A stretch of 64,000 nt of DNA from Verrucomicrobium sp. BvORR034 (GCF_000739635.1 NZ_BATQ01000008.1:50919-114918); one strand, 5' to 3'; shown: positions 14,931 through 25,692, numbered from the stretch's first letter. Notes: a model not told the origin generated them from the letters alone. A program made the numbers and translations.

Positions 14931-17546
14931 ATGGCCACCCTTCGCTTGCTCGCACCCCTGTCCGGCCAGACGTGGCCGATTGAACGCATCCCTGACCCTG
15001 TCTTTGCCCAGAAGATGGTGGGTGACGGCATCTCGATCGATCCGGTGGATGCGGTGTTAAAGGCCCCTTGCGACGGTGAAATCATGACCCTGCACGCCGC
15101 TGGCCACGCGGTGACCCTGCGCACCGCAGAGGGCGCGGAGGTGCTCATGCACATCGGCATCGATACCGTTGCGCTCAAAGGCCAGGGCTTCACGGCGAAG
15201 GTCAAGGTGGGCGACAAGGTGCAGACCGGGACGCCGCTCATCGAGTTTGATCTCGACTTCATCGCCACCCATGCCCGGAGTGTCCTCACCCAGGTGGTGA
15301 TCGCCAACAGTGAACGGGTGGCGCGATGGGAAAAGGCTTCCGGCAGCGTGGTGGCGGGCCAGGACGTCCTGTTGACCCTCGAACTCCATGCGGCTGTCGA
15401 AGGAGCGGAGGGGAGTGAAGCCGCGCCAGTCACCTCAGAGGCCATCCTCATTCCCAATGCCAGCGGGCTGCATGCCCGCCCTGCGGCGGTGATTGCCAAC
15501 GTGGCCAAGAGCTTCCACGGCACCGCCATCAAGCTGCAGGTGGGTGAGCGTCAGGCCAATGCCCGCAGCGTGACCTCCATCATGGCCCTGGAGGTGGCCC
15601 GTGGGGACAAGGTGCATGTCATCGCCAGTGGCGCGCATGCCGAAGCCGCGGTGGCGAAGTTATCCGAAGTGCTGGCCCAGGGCAGCGGTGATGAAGGCTC
15701 TGCACCGGCACCGGCCCCCGCCTCCACTACCGTGGCCTCCACCTCCGCACCGTCAGAGGCTTCGCGGAGGAAGTCAGAGGATCCCGACGTACTGCTCGGC
15801 GTGGCTGCCTCGCCAGGCCTGGCGGTGGGAGAGATCTTCCAGGTGAGACATGCAGAGATTGCCGTCACTGAAGAGGGCGAAGGGGTGGATGACGAGCGCC
15901 GCCATCTGAGCGCCGCCATCGAGACTGCCAAAGGTCAGCTCGGGGCCATCCGCGCCCAGCTTCATGCGAAGTCGGATGCGGCCAAGGCGGCCATCTTTGC
16001 CGCGCACGAAGAGCTGGTGTCGGACCCGGATCTGCTGGAGATCGCCGAGTCCGCGATCTCCAAGGGCAAGAGCGCGGCCTTTGCCTGGCGGGCGGCGGTG
16101 AACACCCACGCCAACCGGCTGGCAGCCCTGCGCAATGAACTGCTGGCCCAGCGCGCCAATGATGTGCGCGATGTGGGGCGACGGGTGCTGGCGCTGCTCA
16201 CCGGGGCGGAGATGCCCCGGCTGGAGTATCCGCAGAATGCCATCCTCATTGCCGAAGATCTCACGCCTTCCGATACTGCCTCGCTGGATCGTGCGCGGGT
16301 CATGGGTTTCTGCACCGTGCGTGGTGGTGCCACGTCCCACGTGGCCATCCTCGCCCGCTCGCTGGGTCTACCCGCCCTGGCTGGCACGGAGCCCGCGGTG
16401 CTGGACGTGCGCAATGGCACGGCCGCCATCCTGGATGCGGGCAAGGGCACCCTGCGTCTGCATCCCAGCTCTGAGGAAATAACCCGGATCCGTGCCGCGC
16501 AGGATCGCGCAGAGCTCAAGCGTGAGGAGGATCAAGCCCATGCGCATGAACCCGCCATCACGCGGGACGGCCACCGCATAGAGGTGGTGGCCAACATCGG
16601 CGGGCTCAAGGATGCGAAGAAGATCGCGGGTCTAGGCGGTGAAGGTGTGGGCCTGCTGCGTTCGGAATTCCTCTTCATGGAGCGCTCCGATGCTCCCACC
16701 GAGGACCAGCAGTACGAATCCTACCGCGCCATCATCGAGGCGGTGGGCACAGACGGCCCCGTGATCATCCGCACCCTGGATGTGGGCGGGGACAAGCCGC
16801 TGACCTATCTGCCCATCCCCAAGGAGGACAACCCATTCCTGGGCGAGCGGGGTGTGCGCGTGGGGCTGGACCGCCCTGAACTCCTGCGCACCCAGCTGCG
16901 CGCCATCCTGCGGGCCGCGCCAGCAGGGAAGAAGGTGAGCGTGATGTTCCCCATGATCGCCACCCTGGGCGAACTGCGCGAGGTGAAGGCGATCATGGCC
17001 GAGGAGGCAGAGCGGCTGGGTCTGCCCACCATCCCCACCGGCATCATGGTGGAGGTGCCGGCGGCTGCCGTGATGGCCGCGCAGTTTGCCAAGGAGGCCG
17101 ACTTCTTTTCGATCGGCACCAACGATCTCACGCAGTACACCCTGGCCATGGACCGGGGCCATCCCAAGCTGGCGCCCAAGGTTGACGGCTTGAACCCCGC
17201 AGTACTTCAACTCATTGCCCTGACCGTGCAGGGCGCACATCGGGAGGGGCGGTTCGTGGGCATCTGTGGCGGTCTCGCCAGCGATCCCCATGCCGTGCCC
17301 ATCCTCATCGGCCTGGGCGTGGATGAACTGAGCGTGAGCCTGCCATCCATCCCCGCCATCAAGGCGCAGGTCCGTTCTCTAAAGCTTGAGGACTGCCGCG
17401 TGCTCGCGCAAAAGGCTCTCGCAGCGGGCTCTCCAGAGGAGGTGCGTGCGCTGGTGGGTGACCCTGACGAACGTCCAGTACCTCCCCAAGGTTCGAATCC
17501 CTCTGCCGCTCCTTCGGCACGAGAACCAACCCTAGCCGCCCACTGA
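14931..17546 (+). CDS. PTS multiphosphoryl transfer protein EIIA(Glc)-HPr-EI
   Basis: An 871-residue cytoplasmic fusion that carries phosphate from PEP to the sugar permease. The EIIA(Glc/Nag) domain is residues 1-150, with active His74 in [10 protein letters not shown]. HPr is about 170-255, with His181 in SGLHARPA and a Ser46-like site in [12 protein letters not shown]. Enzyme I is about 285-850, with phospho-His470 in [10 protein letters not shown] and the PEP-binding VEVPAAA and [14 protein letters not shown] motifs. The order EIIA-HPr-EI matches NagF-type proteins of GlcNAc systems. The EIICB gene starts 1 bp after its stop, so the two are co-translated. All phosphorylation residues are present. 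Confidence 0.95.
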   Translation: MATLRLLAPLSGQTWPIERIPDPVFAQKMVGDGISIDPVDAVLKAPCDGEIMTLHAAGHAVTLRTAEGAEVLMHIGIDTVALKGQGFTAKVKVGDKVQTGTPLIEFDLDFIATHARSVLTQVVIANSERVARWEKASGSVVAGQDVLLTLELHAAVEGAEGSEAAPVTSEAILIPNASGLHARPAAVIANVAKSFHGTAIKLQVGERQANARSVTSIMALEVARGDKVHVIASGAHAEAAVAKLSEVLAQGSGDEGSAPAPAPASTTVASTSAPSEASRRKSEDPDVLLGVAASPGLAVGEIFQVRHAEIAVTEEGEGVDDERRHLSAAIETAKGQLGAIRAQLHAKSDAAKAAIFAAHEELVSDPDLLEIAESAISKGKSAAFAWRAAVNTHANRLAALRNELLAQRANDVRDVGRRVLALLTGAEMPRLEYPQNAILIAEDLTPSDTASLDRARVMGFCTVRGGATSHVAILARSLGLPALAGTEPAVLDVRNGTAAILDAGKGTLRLHPSSEEITRIRAAQDRAELKREEDQAHAHEPAITRDGHRIEVVANIGGLKDAKKIAGLGGEGVGLLRSEFLFMERSDAPTEDQQYESYRAIIEAVGTDGPVIIRTLDVGGDKPLTYLPIPKEDNPFLGERGVRVGLDRPELLRTQLRAILRAAPAGKKVSVMFPMIATLGELREVKAIMAEEAERLGLPTIPTGIMVEVPAAAVMAAQFAKEADFFSIGTNDLTQYTLAMDRGHPKLAPKVDGLNPAVLQLIALTVQGAHREGRFVGICGGLASDPHAVPILIGLGVDELSVSLPSIPAIKAQVRSLKLEDCRVLAQKALAAGSPEEVRALVGDPDERPVPPQGSNPSAAPSAREPTLAAH

Positions 17547-17547
17547 C

Positions 17548-19326
17548 ATGCCCTCATTCAAACACGCCTTCTCGCTGTTACAGAAGATCGGCAAGTGCAT
17601 GATGCTGCCGGTCTCTGTGCTCCCCGTGGCCGGCATCCTGCTGGGAGTTGGCAGCGCGAATTTCTCGTGGCTGCCGGAGATCGTCTCCCAGATCATGGCG
17701 TCCTCGGGGAACGCCATCTTTGCCAATCTGCCGCTGCTGTTTGCCATCGGGGTGGCCATCGGCCTCACGGACAACGATGGCGTGTCCGCCCTGGCGGGCA
17801 CCGTGGGGTTTGTCGTCTTCCTCGCCGCCATGGGCATCTGCGCGACGCTGCGCGGCATTGAGGTCACGCCTATCATGGGCATCCCCTCCATCGAGACCGG
17901 CGTCTTTGGAGGCATCATTGTCGGGCTCATTGCGGCAGCGGTGTTCAACCGCTTTTACAAGATCCAGCTCCCCAGCTACCTCGGTTTCTTCGCCGGGAAG
18001 CGCTCGGTGCCCATCATTACGGCCTTTGCCGTCATCATCGCGGGTGCGGTGCTCAGCTTCATCTGGCCGCCCATCGGCGGGGCCATCAAGGCCTTCTCCA
18101 ACTGGGCCGTGCATGGCCAGCCTGCTTTGGCGTTCACGATTTACGGCGTGGTGGAGCGGGCGCTCATCCCCTTTGGCCTGCATCATGTGTGGAACGTGCC
18201 CTTCTTCTTCCAGGCAGGTGATTTCCAGGATCCTGTATCCGGTCAGGTCGTGCATGGGGAGATTGCCCGTTTCATTGCCGGGGATCCCACGGCGGGCAAC
18301 ATGACCGGCGGCTATCTTTTCAAGATGTGGGGCCTGCCTGCCGCCGCGATCGCCATGTGGCGCTCTGCCCGACCAGAAAACCGGGCCAAGGTGGGCGGCA
18401 TCATGATCTCCGGCGCGCTCACTGCCTTCCTCACCGGCATCACTGAGCCCATCGAGTTCGCCTTCCTCTTCGTCGCTCCGGTGTTGTATGGCATCCACGC
18501 TGTGCTGGCCGGGCTGGCCTACTGCCTCTGTGTGCTGCTGGGCATCAAGCACGGCTTCACCTTCTCTCACGGCCTCATTGACTACGTGGTGTTGTTTCCC
18601 AAGTCTCATGGGGCCCTCTGGCTCTTTGTCCTGGGGCCAATCTGGGCCGTCTTGTACTACAGCGTGTTCACCTACGCCATCCGGAAGTTCAACCTCATGA
18701 CCCCGGGGCGGGAGGTGGAGGACGAGTCGGTCAAAGCCGCCCGGGCCTCCGGGGCAGACAGCTTTGCCCTGCAACTTGTTCGCGCCTTGGGCGGGCGTTC
18801 CAACATCGTAAACCTGGATGCCTGCATCACCCGCCTGCGCGTGCAGATGGCAGATGTGCATAAGGCGAGCCCTGAGAAACTCAAAGCCCTGGGGGCCGCT
18901 GGCGTGGTGGTGGTGGGTGACGGCGTGCAGGCCATCTTCGGCACCCGCAGTGAAAACCTGAAGACGGAGATCCAGGAATACCTCAAGTCCGCGGGCCCCG
19001 AGGCGGATGAAGTGGAGACCGCCTCACCTGTGAAGGCCGCTGCAGCCCCCACCGGCCTGCAGCCAAAACTGCGTGATCCAGACGCGGCCCGCAAAGTCAG
19101 CGCCTACATCGCCGCCCTCGGTGGCAAGGCCAACATTGAGCGCGTGGACGCTTGTGCCGAGACTCGCCTGCGCCTCGTGGTACAGGATGAAGGCCGCATC
19201 AACGAATCCGCCCTGCTCCAGGAGGGCATCGGTGCCGTGATCAAGCTCCCCGGGCGTACGTTGCACCTTCTCGCGGGATTGAACGCGAATCAGTATGCGG
19301 CCGAGATGCGCGGGCAGATGGCGTGA
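17548..19326 (+). CDS. PTS permease EIIC-EIIB-EIIB, glucose/N-acetylglucosamine type
   Basis: A 592-residue inner-membrane protein. The EIIC part (residues 1-390) has about ten membrane segments and the family loop [13 protein letters not shown] and the GITEPIEF motif. A first EIIB domain (about 405-480) has the phospho-Cys426 in DACITRLR. A second EIIB-like domain (about 512-590) follows an Ala/Pro linker and has Cys536 in [10 protein letters not shown], with one extra residue after the Cys. Substrate is likely GlcNAc or glucose, from EIIC similarity and from the NagF-like partner. Duplicated EIIB is unusual; the second may be a relay or a degenerate regulator. Confidence 0.9.
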   Translation: MPSFKHAFSLLQKIGKCMMLPVSVLPVAGILLGVGSANFSWLPEIVSQIMASSGNAIFANLPLLFAIGVAIGLTDNDGVSALAGTVGFVVFLAAMGICATLRGIEVTPIMGIPSIETGVFGGIIVGLIAAAVFNRFYKIQLPSYLGFFAGKRSVPIITAFAVIIAGAVLSFIWPPIGGAIKAFSNWAVHGQPALAFTIYGVVERALIPFGLHHVWNVPFFFQAGDFQDPVSGQVVHGEIARFIAGDPTAGNMTGGYLFKMWGLPAAAIAMWRSARPENRAKVGGIMISGALTAFLTGITEPIEFAFLFVAPVLYGIHAVLAGLAYCLCVLLGIKHGFTFSHGLIDYVVLFPKSHGALWLFVLGPIWAVLYYSVFTYAIRKFNLMTPGREVEDESVKAARASGADSFALQLVRALGGRSNIVNLDACITRLRVQMADVHKASPEKLKALGAAGVVVVGDGVQAIFGTRSENLKTEIQEYLKSAGPEADEVETASPVKAAAAPTGLQPKLRDPDAARKVSAYIAALGGKANIERVDACAETRLRLVVQDEGRINESALLQEGIGAVIKLPGRTLHLLAGLNANQYAAEMRGQMA

Positions 19327-19660
19327 GGCCGCTGCGCGGGAGACACAAGACTTGAGCTCACGCACTCGAACACAGGTACAGCGAGGGGGATCAGTAAAAG
19401 GAGTGAGGGACATCCTTGTCCCGGTTCCTGCCAAACGTCCCATGAGGTCGCATCTCACCCTCACCTTTAAATACCCCGGGTTGTAGGGCATCCCGACGTG
19501 TCGGGATTGCCTTCATCAGGGGACGTTCGTGGCAAGCGGAGCGCTCGCCCCACAGTGGCGTGCTGGGTGTGGAGGTCAGTAGGGAAGGAACCGACATCTT
19601 CGTCCCGTTCCGTGTCAAATGTGCCACGAGGAGGAATCGAACCCACCGCATTCCAACTTT
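19327..19660. other. Intergenic region with two kinds of repeat
   Basis: This 334-bp gap lies between convergent genes. Two copies of a GACATCYTYGTCCCG unit (about 19405-19450 and 19585-19640), a CCCGACGTGTCGGG palindrome (19491-19504) and a GGCAAGCGGAGCGCTCGCC unit (19530-19555) fill most of it. No gene and no strong terminator is visible. Confidence 0.6.
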
Positions 19661-20839
19661 TTACTGCGCTCTCCCCCGGGGCACATCCATCATCGCAAAG
19701 CGGCTGGCCATGAGCCTCGCAAATGGACCCCGCAACAACACTCCGCCCAGAATCACATCCCGCAACCAGGAGGCGGAGATCCCTGTCCAGGTCCCCAGCC
19801 ACATGCCTTGGGCGGCCCGATTTGCGGCAACCCGAGCAGCGCGCATACGGTCTTGCTCATAGCGTTCCAGCTCTTCCGAAATGTCGCCCGTGCCTCGAAC
19901 CATCCCGGGCAGAAGGTCGGCAAGCATCTCGGCATCGGCAAAGCCCACATTCATGCCCTGGCCACCGATGGGGCTCATGGCGTGGGCTGCATCTCCGCAG
20001 AGGATGACCCGTCCGCGATAGAGTGAGGCACAGTCCAACCGTTGGGGGTTGAAGGTGCTGTGGTTAAGCTGGGTGGCCGCGTCCAGCACGATGCCTGCGC
20101 GCTGCTGCACGATTCGGCAGATGTACCCGCGCGGGATCACCAGCAAGGGGCCGGGCGTCTGGACGATCCAGCGCCGGATGCCACCGGGCAGAGGAAATGA
20201 CTCCACCGCTCCGTCCGGGGTGAAGAATAAATGCGCCTCCTCTGCCATCCCGCTGCTGTCGATGAAGTCGCCCATCACAAAGTGGCAGCCGTACCGTGTC
20301 TCCCGGACGGGAATCTGCAACTGTTGGCGGATGCCGCTGCGCCAGCCGTCGCAGGCGATCACAAAACGGGCCGTCATTTTCGGAGCAGGTTCTGTGAACC
20401 CCAGCATCACTTGCTCGCCCATCGGCTCCACTTGCGCCACCTCCCGGCCACGGAGCAGGGCCACGTTGGGCGAAAGGCGGAGATGCTGCTCCAGGAGTGA
20501 AAGCGTCTGCTGTTGGGGAAGGGAGAGGATGTAAGGGTGCGCCCCAGGAAGTTCACGGAAAGAACACACGCCGGTCTGCGCGGACACCCCGTGCACGTGC
20601 ACATTCTGGATCTTCACGCCCCGCACCACAAACGCGTCCGCCATGCCGATCGAGCCCAGGATCTCCAGCGAGGGCGGCGTGATCCCGATGGCGCGCGAAT
20701 GAGAGGGCGGGGCGAGATTTTTCTCCAGCACCAGCACCTTCAGACCCGTAGGTCCCAGCAGGTTCGCCAGCAGCAGACCCACCGGACCCGCGCCTACGAT
20801 GGCCACATCGCAATCTGGCGCGGAAGGGGACGGATTCAT
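19661..20839 (-). CDS. FAD-dependent aromatic-ring monooxygenase (PHBH/UbiH type)
   Basis: A 392-residue flavoprotein. The Rossmann GxGxxG is at residues 11-16 (IVGAGPVG), a DG-type motif is FVIACDGWRS near 180, and the GD motif ILCGDAAHAMSPIGGQGMN near 290 contacts the FAD ribityl chain. These three mark group A flavin monooxygenases, which hydroxylate phenols with NAD(P)H and O2. Its ATG overlaps the stop of the type III polyketide synthase gene by 4 bp (ATGA at 20836-20839), so the likely job is oxidation of the polyketide product. It is the last gene of the cluster. Confidence 0.9.
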   Translation of the reverse strand: MNPSPSAPDCDVAIVGAGPVGLLLANLLGPTGLKVLVLEKNLAPPSHSRAIGITPPSLEILGSIGMADAFVVRGVKIQNVHVHGVSAQTGVCSFRELPGAHPYILSLPQQQTLSLLEQHLRLSPNVALLRGREVAQVEPMGEQVMLGFTEPAPKMTARFVIACDGWRSGIRQQLQIPVRETRYGCHFVMGDFIDSSGMAEEAHLFFTPDGAVESFPLPGGIRRWIVQTPGPLLVIPRGYICRIVQQRAGIVLDAATQLNHSTFNPQRLDCASLYRGRVILCGDAAHAMSPIGGQGMNVGFADAEMLADLLPGMVRGTGDISEELERYEQDRMRAARVAANRAAQGMWLGTWTGISASWLRDVILGGVLLRGPFARLMASRFAMMDVPRGRAQ

Positions 20840-22044
20840 GCCACCGCAATCACCGCCACGGGCGAGGGCATGGCTTCCGCGGCCTCCACCGTGGCAGGTG
20901 TGGCGACCCTGTTGACCGGGAGTGCGCAGCCGCATCGCTCCAGCACCGCCGTCTCCACGGTGAGACCGGGACCAAAGGCCATGGCGCAGGTAATGGCGTC
21001 GGGGGTGGTGGCGGAGTCGAGCAGTTCCTTCAACACGAACAGCACGGTGGCGCTGCTCATGTTGCCAAAATCACGCAGGATCTGGCGGGATGCCTGCAGG
21101 GCGGTGGCGGGCAGATGAAGGGCCTCCTCCACCTTGTCCAGAATGGCCCGCCCGCCGGGATGCACGGCCCATTCATCTATTTCCTCGAGCGTGAGGCTGG
21201 CACGCTGGAGGACCTCTTCCAACAGGTCGCGAATCCGGGTGCCAAGAATCTCGGGCACATAGCTGCTGAGCACAATGTTGAACCCTTCGTTGCCGATGTC
21301 CCAGGCCATATCCGCCTCCCCGTCCGTGACCAGCGCGGAGGCGAATGCTCGCAGCCGGTACGCCGGGAGGTCTGGCGGAGGTTTCCTTGAACTGACCACC
21401 GCGGCGGCGGTACCGTCGGCAAAGAGGGAGTTGGCCAGAATGCAGTCTGGCTGATCATTGATCTGCATATGCAGCGAGCACAGCTCCAGACACACCACCA
21501 GCACGACCGCCTGCGGATTGGCCTCGCAGAACTGTCCCGCCATGCGCAGGGCGGGGAAGGCGGCATAGCAACCCATGAAACCCAGCGTGTAGCGTTCCAC
21601 CCCGACATTCAGCCCAAGCTCGCGAATGATGTGATAGTCCGGCCCGGGGTTCGTGAAGCCGGTGCAACTGGCAAAGATGATGTGGGTGATGTCTGTGACG
21701 CTGAACCCCACTGCTCCGCTCAGGGCCTGGCGGGCCACTTGCACGGCCAGTGTTCGTGCCTCACGGTTGTAGCACGCGTTGCGCGCGGCGGTGCCGGTGG
21801 GCAGCACCTCGGGACCATCACCGGTGTCGGTGGTTTGGTAGAGCGCGGGGTCGGATCCACCTTCGGGCTGGAAGTCCCCCAGCACACTGGCGCGGGTCTC
21901 AATGCCGGAACGGTTGTACACATTGTGGATGAGCCGCCGGGTGCGGACATCCCGCGTCCATGACTTGATCCTGTCGCGGATGTCGCTCTGCCTGTAGGTG
22001 TGCCCTGGCACCTGGGTGCTGATGTGGTGGATGTAGGCGGGCAT
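20836..22044 (-). CDS. Type III polyketide synthase
   Basis: A 402-residue chalcone/stilbene synthase family enzyme. The catalytic triad is visible: Cys159 (LGFMGCYAAFPAL), His295 (WAVHPGGRAIL) and Asn328 (DFGNMSSATVLF). Bacterial enzymes of this family condense a CoA- or ACP-bound starter, often a fatty acyl chain, with malonyl-CoA to give alkylresorcinols, alkylpyrones or phloroglucinols. The gene sits 18 bp downstream of a YceI gene and is coupled to a flavin monooxygenase gene. The product is therefore probably a hydroxylated or quinone-forming lipid. Starter and chain length cannot be read from the sequence. Confidence 0.92.
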   Translation of the reverse strand: MPAYIHHISTQVPGHTYRQSDIRDRIKSWTRDVRTRRLIHNVYNRSGIETRASVLGDFQPEGGSDPALYQTTDTGDGPEVLPTGTAARNACYNREARTLAVQVARQALSGAVGFSVTDITHIIFASCTGFTNPGPDYHIIRELGLNVGVERYTLGFMGCYAAFPALRMAGQFCEANPQAVVLVVCLELCSLHMQINDQPDCILANSLFADGTAAAVVSSRKPPPDLPAYRLRAFASALVTDGEADMAWDIGNEGFNIVLSSYVPEILGTRIRDLLEEVLQRASLTLEEIDEWAVHPGGRAILDKVEEALHLPATALQASRQILRDFGNMSSATVLFVLKELLDSATTPDAITCAMAFGPGLTVETAVLERCGCALPVNRVATPATVEAAEAMPSPVAVIAVA

Positions 22045-22062
22045 TCGTCTGGGGGAGTCAGA

Positions 22063-22689
22063 TCAGGCAGGCTTGCGCACCAGCTTCACCAAGGCGTGAA
22101 CTTTTACCGTATCGCCCACCCGGAGGATCATCAGCGCCGGCGGCACGGTAATCCCGCACTTCTTCAGAGACAAATCAAAGTCGAGCTCAAACGTAGCGGT
22201 GTCCCCCTGCTTTTCCCAAGCGCTGATGGTGCCGGTGATATCATGGGCCTTCCCCACCAGGTTCAAGGTGAGCGGCAACTGCACGGGTGAGGCGCTGCCT
22301 CCTTTGGCGATCGCACTGAAAGGGGTGTTCATCGCAGCGGTCACCAGCGGGTAGTCCGTGACCCGCATTGCTTTGCGCATGTTTTCGTCCCGTTTCGGCT
22401 CGTCGGTGTCCATGCTCGCTGCCTTCACCTGCACGGCTGATTTCAGCGAGGTCGGATTTCCTCGATCATCCATTGTCACCTGCGCGGTAAAGGGCTCCGC
22501 CTTCACCTGGCCGGACCAGTTGTGCAGGGTGGAGGTGCCGGAAAAGGTGATGGCAGCGACTCCGGTCCAGCGTTGAGTTTCCGTTTCGGCCCCGGCCATG
22601 GCGGGGATCGCAAGATCGACCCAAGCCACAATACTGAACAGCGCTGCGCCCAGCCGCAGACGTGATGAAAAAGGCGAAGACGGCTTCAT
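22063..22689 (-). CDS. YceI-family lipid/isoprenoid-binding secreted protein
   Basis: A 208-residue exported protein. A signal peptide ends near AMAGA. The mature part has the YceI beta-barrel pattern: TFSGTSTLHNWSGQV, then SLKSAVQVKAASMDTDEPKRDENMRK, a typical family stretch, and GTISAWEK. YceI proteins bind polyisoprenoid quinones or other amphipathic molecules in the periplasm. It is the first gene of the polyketide cluster, which suggests it binds or shuttles the lipid product. That link is by position only. Confidence 0.88.
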   Translation of the reverse strand: MKPSSPFSSRLRLGAALFSIVAWVDLAIPAMAGAETETQRWTGVAAITFSGTSTLHNWSGQVKAEPFTAQVTMDDRGNPTSLKSAVQVKAASMDTDEPKRDENMRKAMRVTDYPLVTAAMNTPFSAIAKGGSASPVQLPLTLNLVGKAHDITGTISAWEKQGDTATFELDFDLSLKKCGITVPPALMILRVGDTVKVHALVKLVRKPA

Positions 22690-22816
22690 GGACGGACGGG
22701 GTGCAGGAGCGGAGAGGGGGCTCCAGACTTACCTGAAACGGATCTCAGATCCGCTCAGGTGGTGCCCATCCCTCCCGCTGCCACTTCCTGCTATGTCGTC
22801 CGCGGGAGCCTCTTTC

Positions 22817-24463
22817 TCAGGGCTGGAGTCCAGAGGCACCGCGAATGAACTTGGCCAGATCTGCCTTCTGCTTCACCAGATCCGGCAGGTTCAGGTACAT
22901 CATGTGACCAGACTGGTATTCGTCGATCTGGAGGTTTTTGGCGATGTCCGGTGCCACGTCCAGATGATTGAAGGTGTACCTGGCGGCGAAGTAGGGCGTG
23001 GCCAGATCCGTGTAGCCCTGGGAGACATGCACCTTCAGAAAGGGGTTCTTGGTCATGCTCTTGGCCAGGGTCTCGGACACGTTCACGAAGTCATTTTCTG
23101 CGCCCCAGTTCCACGGCTGCACGCTGCCGGTGAGGATCTCATAAGGCTTGTCTTCCTCGAACTTGAGCTCGGTGCGGATGTAGTGATTGAACGTGGAGGC
23201 GTAGGCGCTGAACACGGCGTCAGCGCTGGGGTCGCCCTCCGTCGTCTCCGTCAAACGGTCGCGTACATGACCGGTGTAGCGGCTGTCAAACCGACCCACC
23301 TGGAGGTCCTTGTCGCGCAGCAGTTCCACGCCGAATCGTTGCAGAGAGGGGCGGAGATCGGCGCGATCCAGGTACTCAGCGGTGAGGCCGGTGAAGCTGG
23401 CCAGTTGCTTGAGCACAGCCTGGCGTGTGGCCGGGGGCAGGGCGCTCCCTTGCATGAGGGCATGGTTGTAGTCGCCCATGGCAAAAGCTTCGGACTGCTT
23501 CAACACTTCCGTCAGCGGCAGCTTCTGCAGATCGGCGGGCAGTTTCTTGTGGTGCCACGCCGTCGCAGTGAAGCTCGGGAGATAGAGGACATGTGGCAGA
23601 TCGTTGCCCGAGCCACCCCAGATGGTCTGGAAATTGAGCACCGTGCTCACCAGCATGATGCCATTGAGATTCATGAGGTGCTTGCTGCCCAGCTCGCCGC
23701 TCAATGCCGCCGCCCGGGTGGTGCCATAACTCTCGCCGATGAGGAACTTGGGCGAGGCCCACCGGGTGTTCTTGGTGACATACAACCGGATGAACTCGGC
23801 CACGCTCGCGGTGTCTTCTTTCACGCCGTAGAAGCGCTTGGCCTCATCCAGTTTCGTGGCCCGGCTGTAGCCCGTGCCCACGGGATCGATGAAGACGAGG
23901 TCGGTTTCATCGAGAAGCGAATACTCGTTGTCCACCAACTGGTAGGGCGGGGGCAGCGCGGAACCGTCTTCCTTGAGCTTCACGCGACGCGGTCCCAGCA
24001 GGCCCAGGTGCATCCAGACGGAGGAAGATCCTGGTCCGCCGTTGAAGGAGAACGTCACCGGACGCTTCGTGCCATCGGCCACTCCGTCCTTCGTGTAGGC
24101 CATGAAGAAGATCTCTGCCGTGGTTTTGCCCTCGGCGTCCTTCAGCGGCATCATGCCTGCGGTGGCGGTGTAGGACACGGCAGTGCCATTGATCACCACA
24201 CTGTGCTGGCTCTGCACCTGGCGGGGTTTTTCCTTGTCCTTGTCAGCAGATTTTTCCGGCTCCTTTGCTTTGTCCTTCTCTTTGTCTTTGTCGTTGCCGT
24301 TCGGTTTGGCCTGCCCAGCCGCCGCTGCGGGCGGTGCGCCATCAGGCGGGGTCGAGGGCGATTCCGCAAGAATCGGGGAGGCGGACGTGGCGGCCATCAG
24401 GGCCAGCGAAAGCGCGGTGGTGCGGCGGCACCAGTCGGGGAGGGGAGTCAAAGGCTTGAGCAT
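22817..24463 (-). CDS. Secreted serine carboxypeptidase, family S10
   Basis: A 548-residue exported protease. A signal peptide (MLKPLTPLPDWCRRTTAL...) and a long low-complexity linker (residues 35-80, KDKEKDK-like) precede the alpha/beta-hydrolase core. FNGGPGSSSVWMHLGLLGP is the oxyanion-hole signature, IGESYGTTR carries the nucleophilic Ser, and YTDLATPYFA and QSGHMMYL provide the Asp and His. S10 enzymes remove C-terminal residues at acid pH and are uncommon in bacteria outside several soil groups. Start at 24463 (MLKPLTPL) is chosen over an upstream in-frame ATG because it begins the signal peptide. Confidence 0.93.
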   Translation of the reverse strand: MLKPLTPLPDWCRRTTALSLALMAATSASPILAESPSTPPDGAPPAAAAGQAKPNGNDKDKEKDKAKEPEKSADKDKEKPRQVQSQHSVVINGTAVSYTATAGMMPLKDAEGKTTAEIFFMAYTKDGVADGTKRPVTFSFNGGPGSSSVWMHLGLLGPRRVKLKEDGSALPPPYQLVDNEYSLLDETDLVFIDPVGTGYSRATKLDEAKRFYGVKEDTASVAEFIRLYVTKNTRWASPKFLIGESYGTTRAAALSGELGSKHLMNLNGIMLVSTVLNFQTIWGGSGNDLPHVLYLPSFTATAWHHKKLPADLQKLPLTEVLKQSEAFAMGDYNHALMQGSALPPATRQAVLKQLASFTGLTAEYLDRADLRPSLQRFGVELLRDKDLQVGRFDSRYTGHVRDRLTETTEGDPSADAVFSAYASTFNHYIRTELKFEEDKPYEILTGSVQPWNWGAENDFVNVSETLAKSMTKNPFLKVHVSQGYTDLATPYFAARYTFNHLDVAPDIAKNLQIDEYQSGHMMYLNLPDLVKQKADLAKFIRGASGLQP

Positions 24464-24788
24464 GATGGGATGGGAAGATGAGAGAACGATGGGAACCAAC
24501 TGTCCTGCGAGACAGACCTCTTTGCAGAGGATGCGTTGTGGTGGCCAACTGGGACTGCAATGCCGCCGGATGGCCCAGGAATCCCCCGGACCGGCCGGGT
24601 GTTGCAAGTGGACCCCAACGCGACATTTGGGACAGGGCGGGGTGTCGTCACGTTCAATGATGCTGACCCCAAACTGCTCAAGATGAGCTCTTTTTGAGGG
24701 AGGCTGTGTTGGCACGGTGCTGGCTGTCACGCGTGACGGGGGTGGATGCACCATGTCCTCCTTCTTCATCCGCTCACCTGTTCCATCC
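24464..24788. other. Divergent promoter region
   Basis: This 325-bp gap separates the divergent S10 peptidase and hydrolase genes and must hold both promoters. I see a small hairpin CCTCTTTGCAGAGG (near 24518-24531) but no confident -35/-10 pair and no gene. Confidence 0.4.
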
Positions 24789-25463
24789 ATGCCCACTGTT
24801 GACGCAAACCCCTACCCCTGGCCCTACAACGAAGACCTCCGCCCGGAAAACACCGTCATCCTGGTGATCGACATGCAAACGGACTTCTGCGGCCCGGGAG
24901 GCTATGTGGACTCCATGGGGTATGACCTCAGCCTCACGCGAGCCCCGATTGAACCCATCAAGAACCTGCTGGAGGTGGCCCGGGCGAAGGGCTACCACAT
25001 CATGCACACCCGCGAAGGCCACCGACCGGACCTGGCAGACCTGCCGCCCAACAAACGCTGGCGCAGTCAGCGCATCGGTGCTGGCATCGGCGACACCGGT
25101 CCCTGCGGTCGGATCCTCATCCGCGGTGAGGCGGGCTGGGACATCATCCCTGAGCTATACCCTCTGCCCGGCGAGCCTGTCATTGAAAAGCCCGGCAAGG
25201 GCAGCTTCTACGCCACCGATCTGGATCTCCTTCTCGCCCGGCGCAACATCCAGAACATCGTGCTCTGCGGCATCACCACCGATGTGTGCGTGCACACCAC
25301 CATGCGGGACGCCAACGACCGCGGCTACGAGTGTCTCATCCTCTCAGACTGTACCGGTGCCACTGATCACGGCAACCACCTTGCCGCATTGAAAATGGTG
25401 ACCATGCAGGGCGGGGTTTTCGGAGCGGTTTCCGATTCCCAAGCCCTGATTGCGGTCATGTAG
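24789..25463 (+). CDS. Isochorismatase-family cysteine hydrolase
   Basis: A 224-residue cytoplasmic enzyme. The catalytic triad of the family is clear: Asp in [13 protein letters not shown], Lys in [13 protein letters not shown] and Cys in [11 protein letters not shown], with the cis-peptide preceding it. The wording of these motifs is closest to ureidoacrylate/biuret amidohydrolase-type members (RutB, BiuH) rather than nicotinamidase, so an amide or carbamoyl bond is the likely target. Start at 24789 is preferred over 24717 because upstream residues have no family match. No pathway neighbours support one substrate. Confidence 0.85.
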   Translation: MPTVDANPYPWPYNEDLRPENTVILVIDMQTDFCGPGGYVDSMGYDLSLTRAPIEPIKNLLEVARAKGYHIMHTREGHRPDLADLPPNKRWRSQRIGAGIGDTGPCGRILIRGEAGWDIIPELYPLPGEPVIEKPGKGSFYATDLDLLLARRNIQNIVLCGITTDVCVHTTMRDANDRGYECLILSDCTGATDHGNHLAALKMVTMQGGVFGAVSDSQALIAVM

Positions 25464-25692
25464 GAGGTTGGTTCTTGGTTCTCTTGTGCGAGTGATGCCT
25501 TGAACCCGGAAGGTTCCGTCGGCTCTCGGCTTTTGAGGTTCTAGGTAAGCCAAACGGCCAACGAAGCAGGGAGCTCTCAGGGTGCCGTCTCGCATGTGGG
25601 AAGGAATCAGTGACCCACCACATCAGCCCGCCATAGTCCGACCAACCTCTCCCATCGCCTCTTCCACCACTTACCTCTAACCCTTTACCATT
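25464..25692. other. Short intergenic region, no gene seen
   Basis: 229 bp between convergent genes. It contains no recognisable module of the repeat families described here and no clear terminator. Confidence 0.4.

Noticed and set aside
17578..18861. 427-residue minus-strand frame opposite the PTS permease
   Set aside because: His/Asp/Gly-rich antisense shadow of an intact permease.
19622..19646. tRNA 3'-end look-alike (GGTTCGATTCC on the minus strand)
   Set aside because: It has a T-arm-like stretch but no matching 5' half, anticodon arm or acceptor pairing. The stretch is part of a repeat also seen near 19405-19450, so I do not call a tRNA or attachment site.
22598..24481. 627-residue plus-strand frame opposite the S10 peptidase
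   Set aside because: The minus-strand gene has a full S10 triad and signal peptide; this frame has neither.
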